A stretch of 64,000 nucleotides of DNA. It comes from Mitosporidium daphniae. Lineage: Eukaryota > Microsporidia. Location: NCBI RefSeq assembly GCF_000760515.2, contig NW_013546143.1:1-64000 (forward strand), given 5' to 3'. A program made the translations under genes and the position numbers. Positions 11,118-21,400 of this stretch are shown piece by piece (position 1 is the first letter of the stretch; each line of letters begins with the position of its first letter). The notes below the pieces were generated by a model. That model did not search any database. It was not told the origin of the DNA and was given only the letters and a program-made list of their open reading frames with translations.

Positions 11118-12373
11118 CTATTTTTTAATACTGAGCCACTTTTCGTCGTCCCCTTGTCCAAGCTTGACGACACACAATTTTTTAACGAGCTCTTTAAAAA
11201 GCTCTTTGTTGGAAGGGTTGGCCTTCAAAGGCCCCTTTAGTAGCAGAATCAAGTCCTTCACCTTGATTGGGCCATTTTGGAGATGCGGGAGAATATCTGC
11301 ATCCGTAAGTAGCATGGAGTCATGGCCCACTGAAGAGGCGGGCAAGGAGACCCTGGCTTTTTTCAAAGGTCCATTGGTGTTCTAAGGAAAGATCTGCCAC
11401 AGCTACCTACCTTGGCGACGACTTCGGGCACCTCTTTTTTCTCCAATGGCAAGGCCACATTTTCGGTTCGCTCGTCTTCTTCAGATGAATAGGATAGCGA
11501 ATCCTCAGGTAAAACTTCGGATTCATCCTCATCGGATTGATAAAGGTTCGATTTATCCAGGTGGCGAAGTGTCTTTCGCATCTCTCGTCCTGCTATTGTG
11601 AGGGTCTAAGGTAAAAAAGCCCCCAGTACTGATTTAGTTGTCCGATCCTTGATGGCCTCACTACCTTCGTTGGTATCATCTTCATCGTCATCAAAGACAT
11701 CATCGTAGTCCAATCCCTCAATTTCCTTGAATTAGAAAGGAAGGGGATACATACATCGGGAACATGATCTGGGCGCTCCTCTTCATCGATTTCGACGACA
11801 GCCTCTTTTTTCATGACAATCTGTTCCAAACGCGTTGTGGGCTGCAGTTTCCTGGTGTTTTCGGCCTCCTCCTTGAGACCGATGTTTGTGGAAAGCGAAA
11901 GCCGGGGCGAAAATCGGTACCATTTGTTGACCAGTAACACTCTAAACTCGGCGCCCTATTCTTGTCATGGCATGCGGTGCTACCTGATTGACGAATAAAA
12001 CATATTTTTGCTGTTGCCCCCCTTCAAGTCGCGAAGAGTAGGACTTTCCATCGCCATCCTCCAGAACCCAAGGTGCTGCTTCTTCCGCTTTGAGGGCCTT
12101 TTGAGTTGGAGATTCAAAATGGGTGATAATTTGCGAGCGTCTCTTTAATCTTGGATTTGACGAGGCAAGATTTTCTTCGCCATCCATCGGAGGAGACGCC
12201 TCCGAAATGGCGTCTTTGGAGTTTCGATATAAACGTACGGGTGGCACAAATTCGGAAAAGGGAAGAGCACCGCCTCCCTTTTCGGGCATCAGCATGACGT
12301 GGTAGTTTGTTGATTGCAGAAAGGACTTGATTTTGTACTCGCTATACTTTGGGGCCTGGCTATTCGAGGACAT
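11118..12373 (-). CDS. TFG1: TFIIF alpha subunit (RAP74/Tfg1)
   Basis: Exons (sense order) 12373-11984, 11946-11755, 11725-11630, 11605-11411 and 11381-11118 give 378 aa; introns are 37, 29, 24 and 29 nt. The N-terminal dimerisation barrel includes YHVMLM and PWVLEDGDGKSYSSRLEGGQ...YVLFVN then WYRFSPRLSL. An acidic middle follows (GLDYDDVFDDDEDD). The C-terminus (DILPHLQNGPIKVKDLILLLK...LCVVKLG..KWLSIK) is the winged helix that binds the Fcp1/Pol II side. TFIIF escorts Pol II to the promoter. The protein is short for the family because the acidic linker is reduced. Divergent from the PPCDC gene (48-bp spacer). Confidence 0.93.
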
Positions 12374-12421
12374 CAATGAAAATGGAAAATAATTTGGAAG
12401 TAGCGCAATTTTTAAAGACAC

Positions 12422-13123
12422 ATGAACTTGCTCCTTGGTCTTACGGGAAGCGTTGCTGCAATAAAGCTGCCTCTATTGCTTTCCTCGATTGAAGAATCGC
12501 TTCCGGTTTGTTTAAGAAATTTATTTAGAATGCATCGGTAAAGGTAGTCCTCACTTCAACGGCCGAAAAGTTCATAAAGGATGTTGACATCAACGCTCCT
12601 GTTTATAGAGATGAAGATGAGTGGATCGTACGTGCTAAAGGGTCTGCTAACTTTTTAGAGCTGGAAGAGACTGGGCGACCCGGTGTTGCATATCCAGGTA
12701 CTTTGTTTGCCTTACCAGAGCTTAGGGATTGGTGCGATGTGATCCTGATAGCGCCATTAGATGCAAATTCGCTTGAAAAGATCGCACATGGAATGTGCGA
12801 CAATCTCCTGGTAAGTCATGCGCAACACATCTGATGTAGCGATAGACAAACATCATAAGAGCATCGATTCCACATGTGGCCTCATGCCCCAAAATCATGG
12901 TCGCTCCCGCTATGAACACGGCAATGTGGCAACATCCTTGTACCAATGACCAACTGGGGATATTGAAAAGCTGGGGCATGCGGATAATTCCGCCTGCCGA
13001 AAAGCTGCTTGCCTGCGGAGACTTTGGTGGCTTTTTATGTGCTAACGTGGCATAGGAATTGGAGCAATGGCTTCCGCCGCCGACATTGTCCGTATGCTTG
13101 CTACTCTTTGTGAGCAAATTTGA
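12422..13123 (+). CDS. phosphopantothenoylcysteine decarboxylase-like flavoprotein (Cab3/Hal3 family)
   Basis: Exons 12422-12505, 12529-12810, 12846-13026 and 13056-13123 give 204 aa; introns are 23, 35 and 29 nt. The N-terminal flavin fold is LLLGLTGSVAAIKLP. Then follow VILIAPLDANSLEKIAHGMCDNLL, the PAMNTAMW substrate motif with Asn, and LACGDFGIGAM with the catalytic Cys. The usual HI-x-L active-site His before the L-R-x-W segment is not present; the local reading is LPELRDW, or YPELRDW if a further in-frame 21-nt GT-AG stretch (about 12699-12719) is spliced. The enzyme family acts in CoA synthesis; in yeast, Cab3 supplies Cys/Asn and Hal3 supplies His. Stop is 10 bp from the convergent EFM4 stop. 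Confidence 0.88.
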
Positions 13124-13133
13124 AATTATATGT

Positions 13134-13881
13134 TTATATCTTTTCATAAATAAGGGCGGTCGTACTTTGTCCCGTTGAGCCACCATAGGAGAATGACGGG
13201 CCAGTTTGGATGTTTTCTAACAGCCTCCATTCTATAAATTAGCCATGGGAGCAATATAGCATACCGGCACCAAACCACCGATCTAGCTCCTCAATGGTCC
13301 AATTGCAGGAGACAATTATAAATATCGTAGTTGCCGGCAGTGCCAGCTGGCGCAAACTTGCCCTGTATTGATGGACGAGGTCGTCAAGGGGCCTCTGCGC
13401 ACAGGCGCCGAGCGTGATTGCATCAAAGGTCCCTTTGTCGAAGATTAGCGAATATGTAGAGTCGCACGAAAACGTGAGGAAATCAGCAACTTTCCATGAA
13501 AAGCTGCCGCCCAATAGTGCAGCGGCATTTTTGGAGGCAAGCTCAATGGCCTCATCAACATAGTCCATGCCGGTATATGAACAAAAGGCGTGTTTACGGA
13601 AAAGTGCTTGCAACAACTGTCCGTTTCCTGTACCGATCTCGAACACGGAGTGTTCGCACGGCCGGGACTCCAAATGGCCGTGTTTTATTGCATGCCAATG
13701 ACAGCTTCTTTCGACGATGGAATGCTGGACGGAACCGCCAAACCACACCTCCCCAGCATCGCCAAAGTCGTTCCAGTTATTCAGATCTTGGTGATAATAG
13801 GTCTTCCAGCTACAAATTAATTTCCATTGCCTACTATTGATGCGTGCCCAGGGCACTACTGCATTCAGAGTGGTGGTCCAT
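13134..13881 (-). CDS. EFM4: eEF1A lysine methyltransferase (Efm4/METTL10)
   Basis: Exons (sense order) 13881-13835, 13809-13265 and 13231-13134 give 229 aa; introns are 25 and 33 nt. The start is fixed by the conserved SALGTHQYWKTYY opening. Motif I is FEIGTGNGQLL. Then come GMDYVDEAIELA, FDKGTFDAITLG and the post-motif SCNWTIEEL. The C-terminal YGGSTGQSTTALIYEK matches the family end. The enzyme methylates a lysine of elongation factor 1A. The ATG lies only 17 bp from the oppositely oriented NCS2 ATG. Confidence 0.93.
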
Positions 13882-13898
13882 AAATTTTTTAAAAATTT
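13882..13898. promoter_or_regulatory. 17-bp bidirectional start-codon spacer, EFM4/NCS2
   Basis: The complete interval between the two divergent ATGs is aaattttttaaaaattt, a near-perfect palindrome with an AAATTT core at each end. Both start codons are fixed by conserved N-terminal residues, so the promoter and any 5' UTR must either sit within these 17 bp or reach into the neighbouring coding sequence. Confidence 0.6.
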
Positions 13899-14927
13899 AT
13901 GAATTCCAGCCAAGTCAACTGTATTAAATGCAAACGGGTTCCCTTTGTATTTTCATTTCGCGATTTTCATTATTGCAAACCTTGCTTCATTGAGCAATAT
14001 AAACAGAAGATTGGGCATGCGCTGAGTGCCCAGCCAAAGTCGTTGATTGCTTCCAAAATCGGCCAAGACAAGACATGTACAATTGTGGTTGCCCTATGGG
14101 ATACCCAGGACTCGCTTGCTCTTTTAAAATTTGTGCTCCACTACGAGCTTGGTGTAAATTCAAAATATCGCGGCATTTCGTACAAATTTCTGCTCTTCTT
14201 GGCGAAAGGCTGCCATGGAAAGCCCAAATACATGCCACAGATACGAGCTCTATTGGTGGGATACTCTGATGTCTCCGAGCAAGAGGAGGATCGCACTGAC
14301 GTCTTTCTAATTAAAACCTTGCTAAAATCGGAAACGTTAAAGTCGAACGACTTGGTTTACATTCCATCTGCACAATACGATGTTGCCTTCTTTACCCTTT
14401 TTTTGACGCTCAACGGGCATGGATCGTTAATTCCAGCCTTCAGTACGCCATCAATTGTCATCTCCTCAATCCGAGATGCAATCGTCCACGTTTGCAGACC
14501 GCTTTTTTACTTATGCAAGGAAGAAATAGCGTTCTTCAACGGCATAGCACAGGAAATGGCCAATCTGGACCCCGTCAGCGATGGATCTTTGGATTCAATA
14601 AGGTGCGATTTAGATTCCCTGGCCAATTTGAAGCTGGACGCCTCGTCTATTTGTGGGCACGATTTTCCATACTCTTCCAGCAAAAGTGGCGCCAATGTTT
14701 CGGAGAGTGCGAAAAACAATGACCAACACGGGCTAGCCTCGCTAGTTGATAGCTTCATTGATGAGCTTCAGAGGGACTCCAATGATGCCAGCGTGTCGAT
14801 CCTGGCCAGAACAGCACAAAAACTGGACTCGTCGTTTCTTGCGTGCAACCAAAGATGCGCCCAATGCCCGCTTCCAGACTTTCGGCAAACCACGCCATGC
14901 GACGCTTGCGCGGACAATAAACTCTGA
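13899..14927 (+). CDS. NCS2: cytoplasmic tRNA 2-thiolation protein 2 (Ncs2/Ctu2)
   Basis: An intronless gene of 342 aa. The N-terminal zinc motif reads NCIKCKR...YCKPCF. A Rossmann-like core follows (TCTIVVALWDTQDSLALLKF in place of the usual PP-loop, degenerate as in other Ctu2 proteins). The C-terminal second Cys cluster is RCAQCPLPDF..TTPCDAC. With Ncs6/Ctu1 it thiolates U34 of tRNA-Lys, -Glu and -Gln. Trm11 and Kti12 in the same window act on tRNA too, although they are not adjacent. Confidence 0.85.
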   Translation: MNSSQVNCIKCKRVPFVFSFRDFHYCKPCFIEQYKQKIGHALSAQPKSLIASKIGQDKTCTIVVALWDTQDSLALLKFVLHYELGVNSKYRGISYKFLLFLAKGCHGKPKYMPQIRALLVGYSDVSEQEEDRTDVFLIKTLLKSETLKSNDLVYIPSAQYDVAFFTLFLTLNGHGSLIPAFSTPSIVISSIRDAIVHVCRPLFYLCKEEIAFFNGIAQEMANLDPVSDGSLDSIRCDLDSLANLKLDASSICGHDFPYSSSKSGANVSESAKNNDQHGLASLVDSFIDELQRDSNDASVSILARTAQKLDSSFLACNQRCAQCPLPDFRQTTPCDACADNKL

Positions 14928-15139
14928 CATTTATTTAATAATTGGGAGGCACGCTGTTGGATAAACAGGTCATCACGATCCATGGACAGGATTTGCGATG
15001 GTTTTAATTCTCCACATGCTGCTATTGCACTATTGTCTGGACGCTCGTGACGGAAATAAAGCCAGGTGCGTAATTGTTAATGCTGTTGTTTTCAAAGTAA
15101 AAAGTACAAATCTTAAAAGTGATTCAAATAATTTCAATT

Positions 15140-15421
15140 ATGGTACCCCGCGTCCAAATTGTGGCCATTTTGCTTTGCATTGTCGCGCCTGTTTTGGAGG
15201 CAAGTGTCACCGTCACAATTACGTCGACACCGATTGTGTGGTACACTTCGGTGTTTGCAAAAAAATCTGCGCTGAACACGTCGATGGATATGGCGCACTA
15301 TTTCTCCTTTCCAGTTCTACATTGCATGGAGCAGGGATGCTCGCTTCTCGAATTTTCCAAGCTGCAAGCATTTTCAATTGCCATGAGCACCTTGGGGGCC
15401 CTTTTGTTCCTATTTGTGTAG
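15140..15421 (+). CDS. small secreted/membrane protein A (93 aa)
   Basis: The ATG at 15140 follows an AT-rich leader. The N-terminal 20 residues form a signal peptide (VQIVAILLCIVAPVLEA), then SVTVTITSTPIVWY, a short Cys-containing body, and a hydrophobic C-terminus that runs to the stop (AFSIAMSTLGALLFLFV). Signal peptide plus terminal hydrophobic segment with no cytosolic tail would fit a GPI-anchored or tail-embedded surface protein. Another frame (14998-15477, 159 codons, many Cys) overlaps the whole gene and also begins with a hydrophobic stretch; which is real is unresolved. No family recognised. Confidence 0.5.
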   Translation: MVPRVQIVAILLCIVAPVLEASVTVTITSTPIVWYTSVFAKKSALNTSMDMAHYFSFPVLHCMEQGCSLLEFSKLQAFSIAMSTLGALLFLFV

Positions 15422-15521
15422 GTGGTGACGGCAATGTTCGAAGATGCTTGTATATGTTGTTAAATGGTTCTTTTTGACATGTTTTGTAGTATAATCGCAG
15501 TGTATATGCCACGGCACCTAT

Positions 15522-15585
15522 GTAGCCCCAAGCGCAGATGCTCGATGTGGCCCCAAGCGCAGATGTTCGATGTGGCCCCAACCGC
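15522..15585 (+). repeat. 25-nt tandem repeat, 2.5 copies
   Basis: Units 15522-15546 and 15547-15571 (GTRGCCCCAAGCGCAGATG then YTCGAT) are followed by a 14-nt partial copy ending near 15585. They lie in the 3' intergenic space between protein A and the MAS1 stop. The period equals that of the intronic repeat at 4860-4934, but the sequence is unrelated. Confidence 0.9.
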
Positions 15586-15596
15586 TTTATTGAAAA

Positions 15597-17077
15597 CTAG
15601 TTTCTGAGCCACAATGTGCTGGCACGAATTCTATTATAATCTGGCAAGCTTTCAATGGGCCCAAAGGCGGCAACGGCAGGGCAACGGTCATACAGATACT
15701 CGGAACAGACCTTCTTGACCATAGAGACGTCAATTGCATCAATCAGAGCCTCCATCTCGGCAAGGGAGTAGCGTCGCCCAAAGACAAGAATTTGGCGGCC
15801 AATATCTTCCGCAACCTGGGTCGATCCGTCCAGCGAAAGCATCATCATGGCCTTGATTTGTGTTTTGGCTCGCTCAACCTCGCCCTCGGTGACATGAAGG
15901 CACAGGCGCACCCATTCGCTTTGGACATTGTTGACAAGGTCATCTAAATTATACTAGCATAGGGGGGGTAAGCACAAAGTAACAACATACTTTTCTATCG
16001 CTGACAAGGTAAATCCCCCAAAGACCGGTGTCCACATAGGCCGTATTGAACGACGTAAATGAGTGTGCCAACGAGTTGTGCGCCACATTTTGGGCCAATG
16101 GAGAGGAAAGGTAATATCCATCGGCCATGGACCGATCCCAGCTTCCCACAATTGTCTGCGCAACCAGGAGCGGGAAGTAGTCCGGGCTTTTGAATGAGGC
16201 TCCCTTGAGAGCAATGACAACATGCGCTGTTTCCATGTCGTCGTTTCTCACACGAACCTCTGCACCGGTATATGGTGCCGGGGGAGGCTTGCAAATGGAT
16301 GTTGTTTTTGGGATGCGTGAAAATAGCTTTTCAGCCAGCGTAACAATGGCATCGTNGTCAACATCTCCCGCCGCGGCTAGAACCATGCGGGATGCGGAAT
16401 AGTTGTCCGCTATGTACTGCTGAATGTCGCTTTTTGAGATTTTTCTAATATTCTCTTGGCTTCCTAAAATGGTCCTTCCTAGGGGAGTTCCTTGGAAGGC
16501 AACCGAGTGAAGGTAGTCCATGATGACCTCTTCCATGTTCTTATTGACCTCTTCATGCTCTCGCAAAATGACGTCTCTTTCGCGTTCAATTGCCCGGGGA
16601 TCCAAAACCGCGTTTTGAAGAAGGTCAGATAAGATATCCATGGCCGCAGGAACATCCTGTCTTAAAGTTTTGGCATAAAAGCACGTTTGTTCGCGGGAAG
16701 TATAGGCGTTTAGATGGCCCCCCATATTTTCGATTTCCAGCTCAATATCAGATTGCGATCGGCGTTTGGTGCCCTAAAACTAAGTCGCAATTTGGCCACC
16801 TTGAATGTCATATGTTCGAGAAAATGAGCGGTCCCGTTATTCTGCTCGGTCTCGTATCTTGATCCGGTATCGATCCACATGCCAACAGTAGCGGTGGCCA
16901 TATCGAGACGCTCGGTGGCAACCCGAAGCCCATTGGAAAGAACGGAGACGCGAGTCGAAGCGACCTTTGAAAAAGATGCCTTATTTACCGATGGGAGTGT
17001 GGAAAAGTGCTAAACAAATTATAACCAACACACCATGCCTTATGACTTGCGATAAATCTCTTTACCAAGCAATGCAT
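15597..17077 (-). CDS. MAS1: mitochondrial processing peptidase beta subunit
   Basis: Exons (sense order) about 17077-17030, 17009-16800, 16773-15991 and 15953-15597 give 465 aa. The zinc-binding HFLEH motif plus the downstream Glu ([30 protein letters not shown]) identify the catalytic beta subunit. Then come [13 protein letters not shown] and [14 protein letters not shown]. It removes presequences in the mitochondrial matrix. Introns 2 and 3 are 26 and 37 nt. The first intron could be only 20 nt (17010-17029), or 56 nt with an upstream donor; this changes only the Arg/Lys-rich presequence. One N at 16356 gives an unknown residue in GDVDxDAIV. Confidence 0.93.
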
Positions 17078-17160
17078 GTTGTTTGCAGGGAAGCAAAAAG
17101 GATTTCTAAAAATGCTAATTGCAAATGGTGGTGGACATTGATTGTAAATTTTAATTTTAA

Positions 17161-17583
17161 ATGAATCCGCTTCTTATTTGTGCAATGCTGCTCTTTACGC
17201 CCATTGTGAGTGTTGCTAGTGCCGGTAATGTTGTAACGATTATTAGTACGCTGAAAAATGGCGCACCGCTGAAGGGCACAATCAAACCCACATATACTGT
17301 GCAAGTTTTATTTGCAAAACCAACCACTTCGATTGTCATACTTTATGGCACTGATGGAACCATGGTTGCAGACGAAAAAGCAATGGAAGGGCTTATGAAT
17401 ACTCGGGGCCTGTACTATCAGCAACAGTCTACATTAAAAGTAATCTCAAGGACACCAGGAAAAGTTAATTATAATATAACCTGCCCCAACGCACACTTGT
17501 ACGCGAATGTTGGACTCTCCTTTTTGATGAAGATCATTTTGGCCGTGATCGTGTTGTCGATGGTGATTGCAATTATTTTATAA
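17161..17583 (+). CDS. small secreted/membrane protein B (140 aa)
   Basis: An intronless gene. The ATG is preceded directly by TAAATTTTAATTTTAA (17145-17160). Signal peptide MNPLLICAMLLFTPIVSVASA, then NVVTIISTLKNGAP and a beta-rich body with one cysteine (NITCPNAH). The C-terminus is a long hydrophobic run (MKIILAVIVLSMVIAIIL) ending exactly at the stop. It is the first of a tandem pair with protein C (25-bp gap). No recognised family; the V-T-I-x-ST motif after the signal peptide resembles protein A (TVTITST). Confidence 0.65.
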   Translation: MNPLLICAMLLFTPIVSVASAGNVVTIISTLKNGAPLKGTIKPTYTVQVLFAKPTTSIVILYGTDGTMVADEKAMEGLMNTRGLYYQQQSTLKVISRTPGKVNYNITCPNAHLYANVGLSFLMKIILAVIVLSMVIAIIL

Positions 17584-17608
17584 ATGTTTGTTTATCTCTT
17601 TTCTTCAT

Positions 17609-18004
17609 ATGATCAGTTTGAGGCCATCCCGCATCCTCCTACTTGCCTTTCTGATATCTTGTTGTGATGCATCTGCAAGATATTCGAAACCCACCAGTAG
17701 CGTCACGAGCACCTTAATTCTGTTTCAAAGCAAACCAGCAAAGCCCACCACAAATCCTACTATCAGTCGCGGGGCCAACACCAGCCAATTGGTCACGGTC
17801 TTTATGGGGAAAACCCTGATCTTTGATTACATCGTGTATTCTTCCGCGAGAACAATATATGTGAATACCAATCCTTCCCTGTGGAGCTCAATCGAACAAA
17901 TGCTAAGTGGTGGCAGGCGGGAATTTGAAGGTTTATTTACAACAGTTCTCATCATCCTGGGAGCCACAATCATCATCATTGTACCTATGTTCATCATCAT
18001 TTGA
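17609..18004 (+). CDS. small secreted/membrane protein C (131 aa)
   Basis: The ATG at 17609 is chosen because it begins a clear signal peptide (MISLRPSRILLLAFLISCC). A Ser/Thr/Pro-rich stretch follows (SKPTSSVTSTLILF, KPAKPTTNPT), then a short body and a SGGRREFEG spacer before a C-terminal hydrophobic run (VLIILGATIIIIVPMFIII) that ends at the stop. This is the outline of a GPI-anchored protein (small-residue site, spacer, hydrophobic end), although a plain C-terminal anchor is equally possible. The stop is 5 bp from the stop of convergent protein D. Confidence 0.62.
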   Translation: MISLRPSRILLLAFLISCCDASARYSKPTSSVTSTLILFQSKPAKPTTNPTISRGANTSQLVTVFMGKTLIFDYIVYSSARTIYVNTNPSLWSSIEQMLSGGRREFEGLFTTVLIILGATIIIIVPMFIII

Positions 18005-18009
18005 CAACA

Positions 18010-18330
18010 TTAGAGGAAAAGAAATATACAAAGTACAAAGGAAACAAGAATCATCACTACATGCATCCAAATGTATGCGTCATTCCATCCGTTATTTTCA
18101 ACAGACGGCAGGCTAAATCCAATGAACTTGTCCGTTACAATAAAGTATGTAGTCATTGAAAAAAGAGTCACAATCTGAAGGATTGGAAACAAGCATCTGC
18201 TTGTTTTCTCCCCAAAATCGTTGGTTTTGGTGTCAATTTCTACGGTCGTCGTAAGCGTATCCGTATTTGCAAATTTGAGCCCACGTGTGGCCACCACTAG
18301 AAAGAGCATGACAACAAGTGGAATTTTCAT
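18010..18330 (-). CDS. small secreted/membrane protein D (106 aa)
   Basis: Signal peptide MKIPLVVMLFLVVATRG, then NTDTLTTTVEIDTKTN, one Cys, a first membrane segment (LFPILQIVTLFSMTTYFIV), a short loop, and a terminal hydrophobic segment (VVMILVSFVLCIFLFL) at the very C-terminus. No family recognised. It shares an 87-bp AT-rich divergent spacer with SPT16. With A, B and C it forms a cluster of signal-peptide proteins within 3.2 kb. Confidence 0.62.
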   Translation of the reverse strand: MKIPLVVMLFLVVATRGLKFANTDTLTTTVEIDTKTNDFGEKTSRCLFPILQIVTLFSMTTYFIVTDKFIGFSLPSVENNGWNDAYIWMHVVMILVSFVLCIFLFL

Positions 18331-18417
18331 AAATTGCCCCCTTTTTAATTTTACAAATTTCTACACAATTGCAAATAGTAAATTCCGGTACTCCAAATTA
18401 CAAATTTTAGCTTTCCA

Positions 18418-21400
18418 ATGTCCTCGCAAATTGTTTTGGATGGCAGGTCATTCAGCAGGAGGTTCAGAACAATCTCGGAGCAGTGGAAGGTACATTTGGG
18501 GTTGCGTTACGTTATTTTCAGAATGACAGCATGGGCGGGAATGCAGCATATGCATTTTCAGATCTCGATGCAATTGTAGTTGTCGTTGGCAATCCCGACG
18601 ATACAACGGTGTATCAAAAATCGACGGCTCTTCATGTAAGAAAATCGACCCTCATCATGGCAATAGTTTTGGTTTTTTGGATACGAATTTCCAGAAACCC
18701 TTTTGGGCATCCAGCCGCACACCCTTTCTGCGGTCACTTCAGCAAAGAAGGGTACACCATTGCGCTTGCTCAACGATTTTTAATTTAGTTTCGATTTTGG
18801 AAACCCTTGAGCGGTCTAAATCTCCGGGCACAAGCGGTCCCCAATTGAATTTCTTTAAGCGTTCTAAAGATGGGTCCGATCAGATGCAGCTGTTTGAGGA
18901 ATTTTTGTCCTCGCTTAAAAAACACTCGCCGACAGGAAGGCTTGAAAAAATTGGTATTTTTTCAAAGGACCATGCATCTGGCTCCCTTGCTGCGGATTGG
19001 AAAAAATTTATGGCTGCTCATGCGGATTTGGAGCTAATCGACGTTTCATCGGCCGTTGGTGCTCTACTTGTTCAGAAGGATTCTGACGAACAGGAGCTTA
19101 TCCATCAAGCAGCCAAAAGTTCATCCTCTCTTCTGCAGGGCTATGTGACCGATCAGATTCTTTCTGTCATCGATGCCGATAAACGGGCTGTCACCCATTC
19201 AGACTTGTCGGAAAAGATCGAAAATGCCGTTTCGGCGCTTTCTGAAAAGCGGGCAAAGTTCAAGGTGCCTTCTGGCGTGGAGCCAGAGCACATTGAAATG
19301 TGCTATCCACCGATCATACAATCTGGTGGGAACTATTCGCTCAAACCCTCTGCCGTGTCTGATGGCGAGCCCTTGCATCCGGGGGCCATTGTTTGCTCGC
19401 TTGGCCTCCGTTATCGCTCTTATTGCTCAAATGTTGGGCGTACTTTCCTGATTGATCCAATACCACAACAAGAGACGGATTACAAGTTTTTGGAAGAGAC
19501 CTACGACTACCTTCTGTCACAGATACACACGGGATTACCTTTGGCCTCCATTTATACGCTCGGACATGATTTTGTCAACACAAAAAGGCCTGATCTTGAA
19601 AAGTCGTGGCTTTCCACTATTGGCTGGTCCACGGGTCTGGAATTCCGAGAACCTGACTACATCATTGGGGCAAAGTCGACGGCCAAGCCTCACGCCGTGT
19701 GTGATGGGATGACCCTGATATTAATGGTCGGCTTTGCAAACATTCATCTTCAGCCCAAGAAACAGGACCCTCGGGCCAATTTGTAAGTTTATTTCTAATG
19801 CTTGCTAGGTATTCGCTCATGATTTCAGACACCGTTCTCATTCAAAACGGGACTGCTCGAGTTTTGACCGAATGCACCAGAAAGCTTTCTGACATTTCGT
19901 ACTTCTTCAAGTCGACCTCAAAAAAAACCAAGTCCAAAAAAACGGATCATGCAGATGAATCGATCGAGGAGATCGATGATAGCGATGATGATGCAAAGCA
20001 GGGCAGAACGAAAATGGACACCCCTGTTGGGCGAAAAATACGCACCCGCTCTCGCACTGGACACGCAAAGGTTGATGAGGAAGCAATGAGACGAAGAGAA
20101 GCTCATCAATCTGGTCTTTTGAAAAAGCTCGTACGGGATTCACTGCTCAAATATACACAAGAAGAAGAAGAGGGAAAGGATCCTTCTAGCGCTGCTTCTT
20201 TTCTAAAGACCGGGGGTTCAACCGCCTATAAAGAGATCGAGTGTTACAAAAAAGAAGCATTTTTGCCAAAAGCCGTGCGTGATCTCAAAGTACCTTTATT
20301 TTGTTTCGCATTTTATAGATCCTCGTTGATGCCAAGAATGATTGTGTCGTGTTGCCGATCTTTGGCTTGCCCGTTCCATTCCATGTTTCCACCATCAAAA
20401 ATGTTAGCAAAAGCGAGGAAGGCGAGTTTGTCTATTTGCGCATCAACTTCAATTCCCCTGCGGGCGATTTATTGAAATCAAGTAGCTTTGTTCGGTCCTT
20501 GTCGTTCCGCTCAACAGACTCGTTCCACATGCTTTCTTGTTGGAAAGAACTCAATGACCTCCGCAAGACGTATACCACGAAAGAAGCAGAATCACGAGAA
20601 CGTCGTGATATTGTGGCCCAGGATGCACTGGTTGAGCACACAAAATCTGCCGGTGGTGTTCGCGAGCGTTCTGCACGGCTGCAAGACCTCTTCATGAGGC
20701 CTGCGCCGTGGGAAGGCAAGCGTGTTCCGGGCGATCTTGATGTTCATGCCAACGGTGTTCGCTACCGCTCCCTGTTGAAACCAGATGTCAAAATTGACAT
20801 CCTTTTTTCGAACATGAAGCACCTTTTCTTTCAACCTTGCGACAATGAAATGATCGTCGTTATACACATGCACCTTCATCATCCCATCATGATTGGCAAA
20901 AAAAAGACAAAGGATATTCAATTCTACAGAGAGGCTCTGGAGAACATTGTCGATGAAACCTCCACCAGCTCCAACAGTCGACGTCGAGTTCGCTATGGGG
21001 GCGGTGGCGATGAAGATGAAATCATCCAGGAGCAGGAGGAGCGGCGTCGAAGAGCAGTCCTCAATCAAGAATTCAAATCATTTTGCGAACGTCTTGAAGG
21101 CCAAGTGAGTGTGGATATTCCGATCCGCGACCTTGGATTTTATGGGGTGCCTTTTCGCCAAACTGTGTTATTGATGCCAACTCGAGATGCACTTATTCAT
21201 CTGACAGATCCGCCCTTCCTTGTGGTAACCCTTGCGGATGTAGAAGTCGCCTCGTTGGAGCGCATTCTTTTTGGGTTGAAGCATTTTGATCTCGTCTTCA
21301 TATGGAAGGACCATTCCAGGGCCCCGCAGCATGTCGACTCGATCCCGGTCTCGTATTTGGAAGCCATCAGAGCATGGCTTGATGCTGCAGATATTTACAC

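Noticed and set aside
12722-13186. 154-codon minus-strand frame
   Set aside because: It overlaps the PPCDC-like exons, which have clear conserved motifs on the plus strand.
16967-17164. 65-codon frame on the plus strand
   Set aside because: It lies opposite the MAS1 first exons and has no motif; it is a shadow frame.
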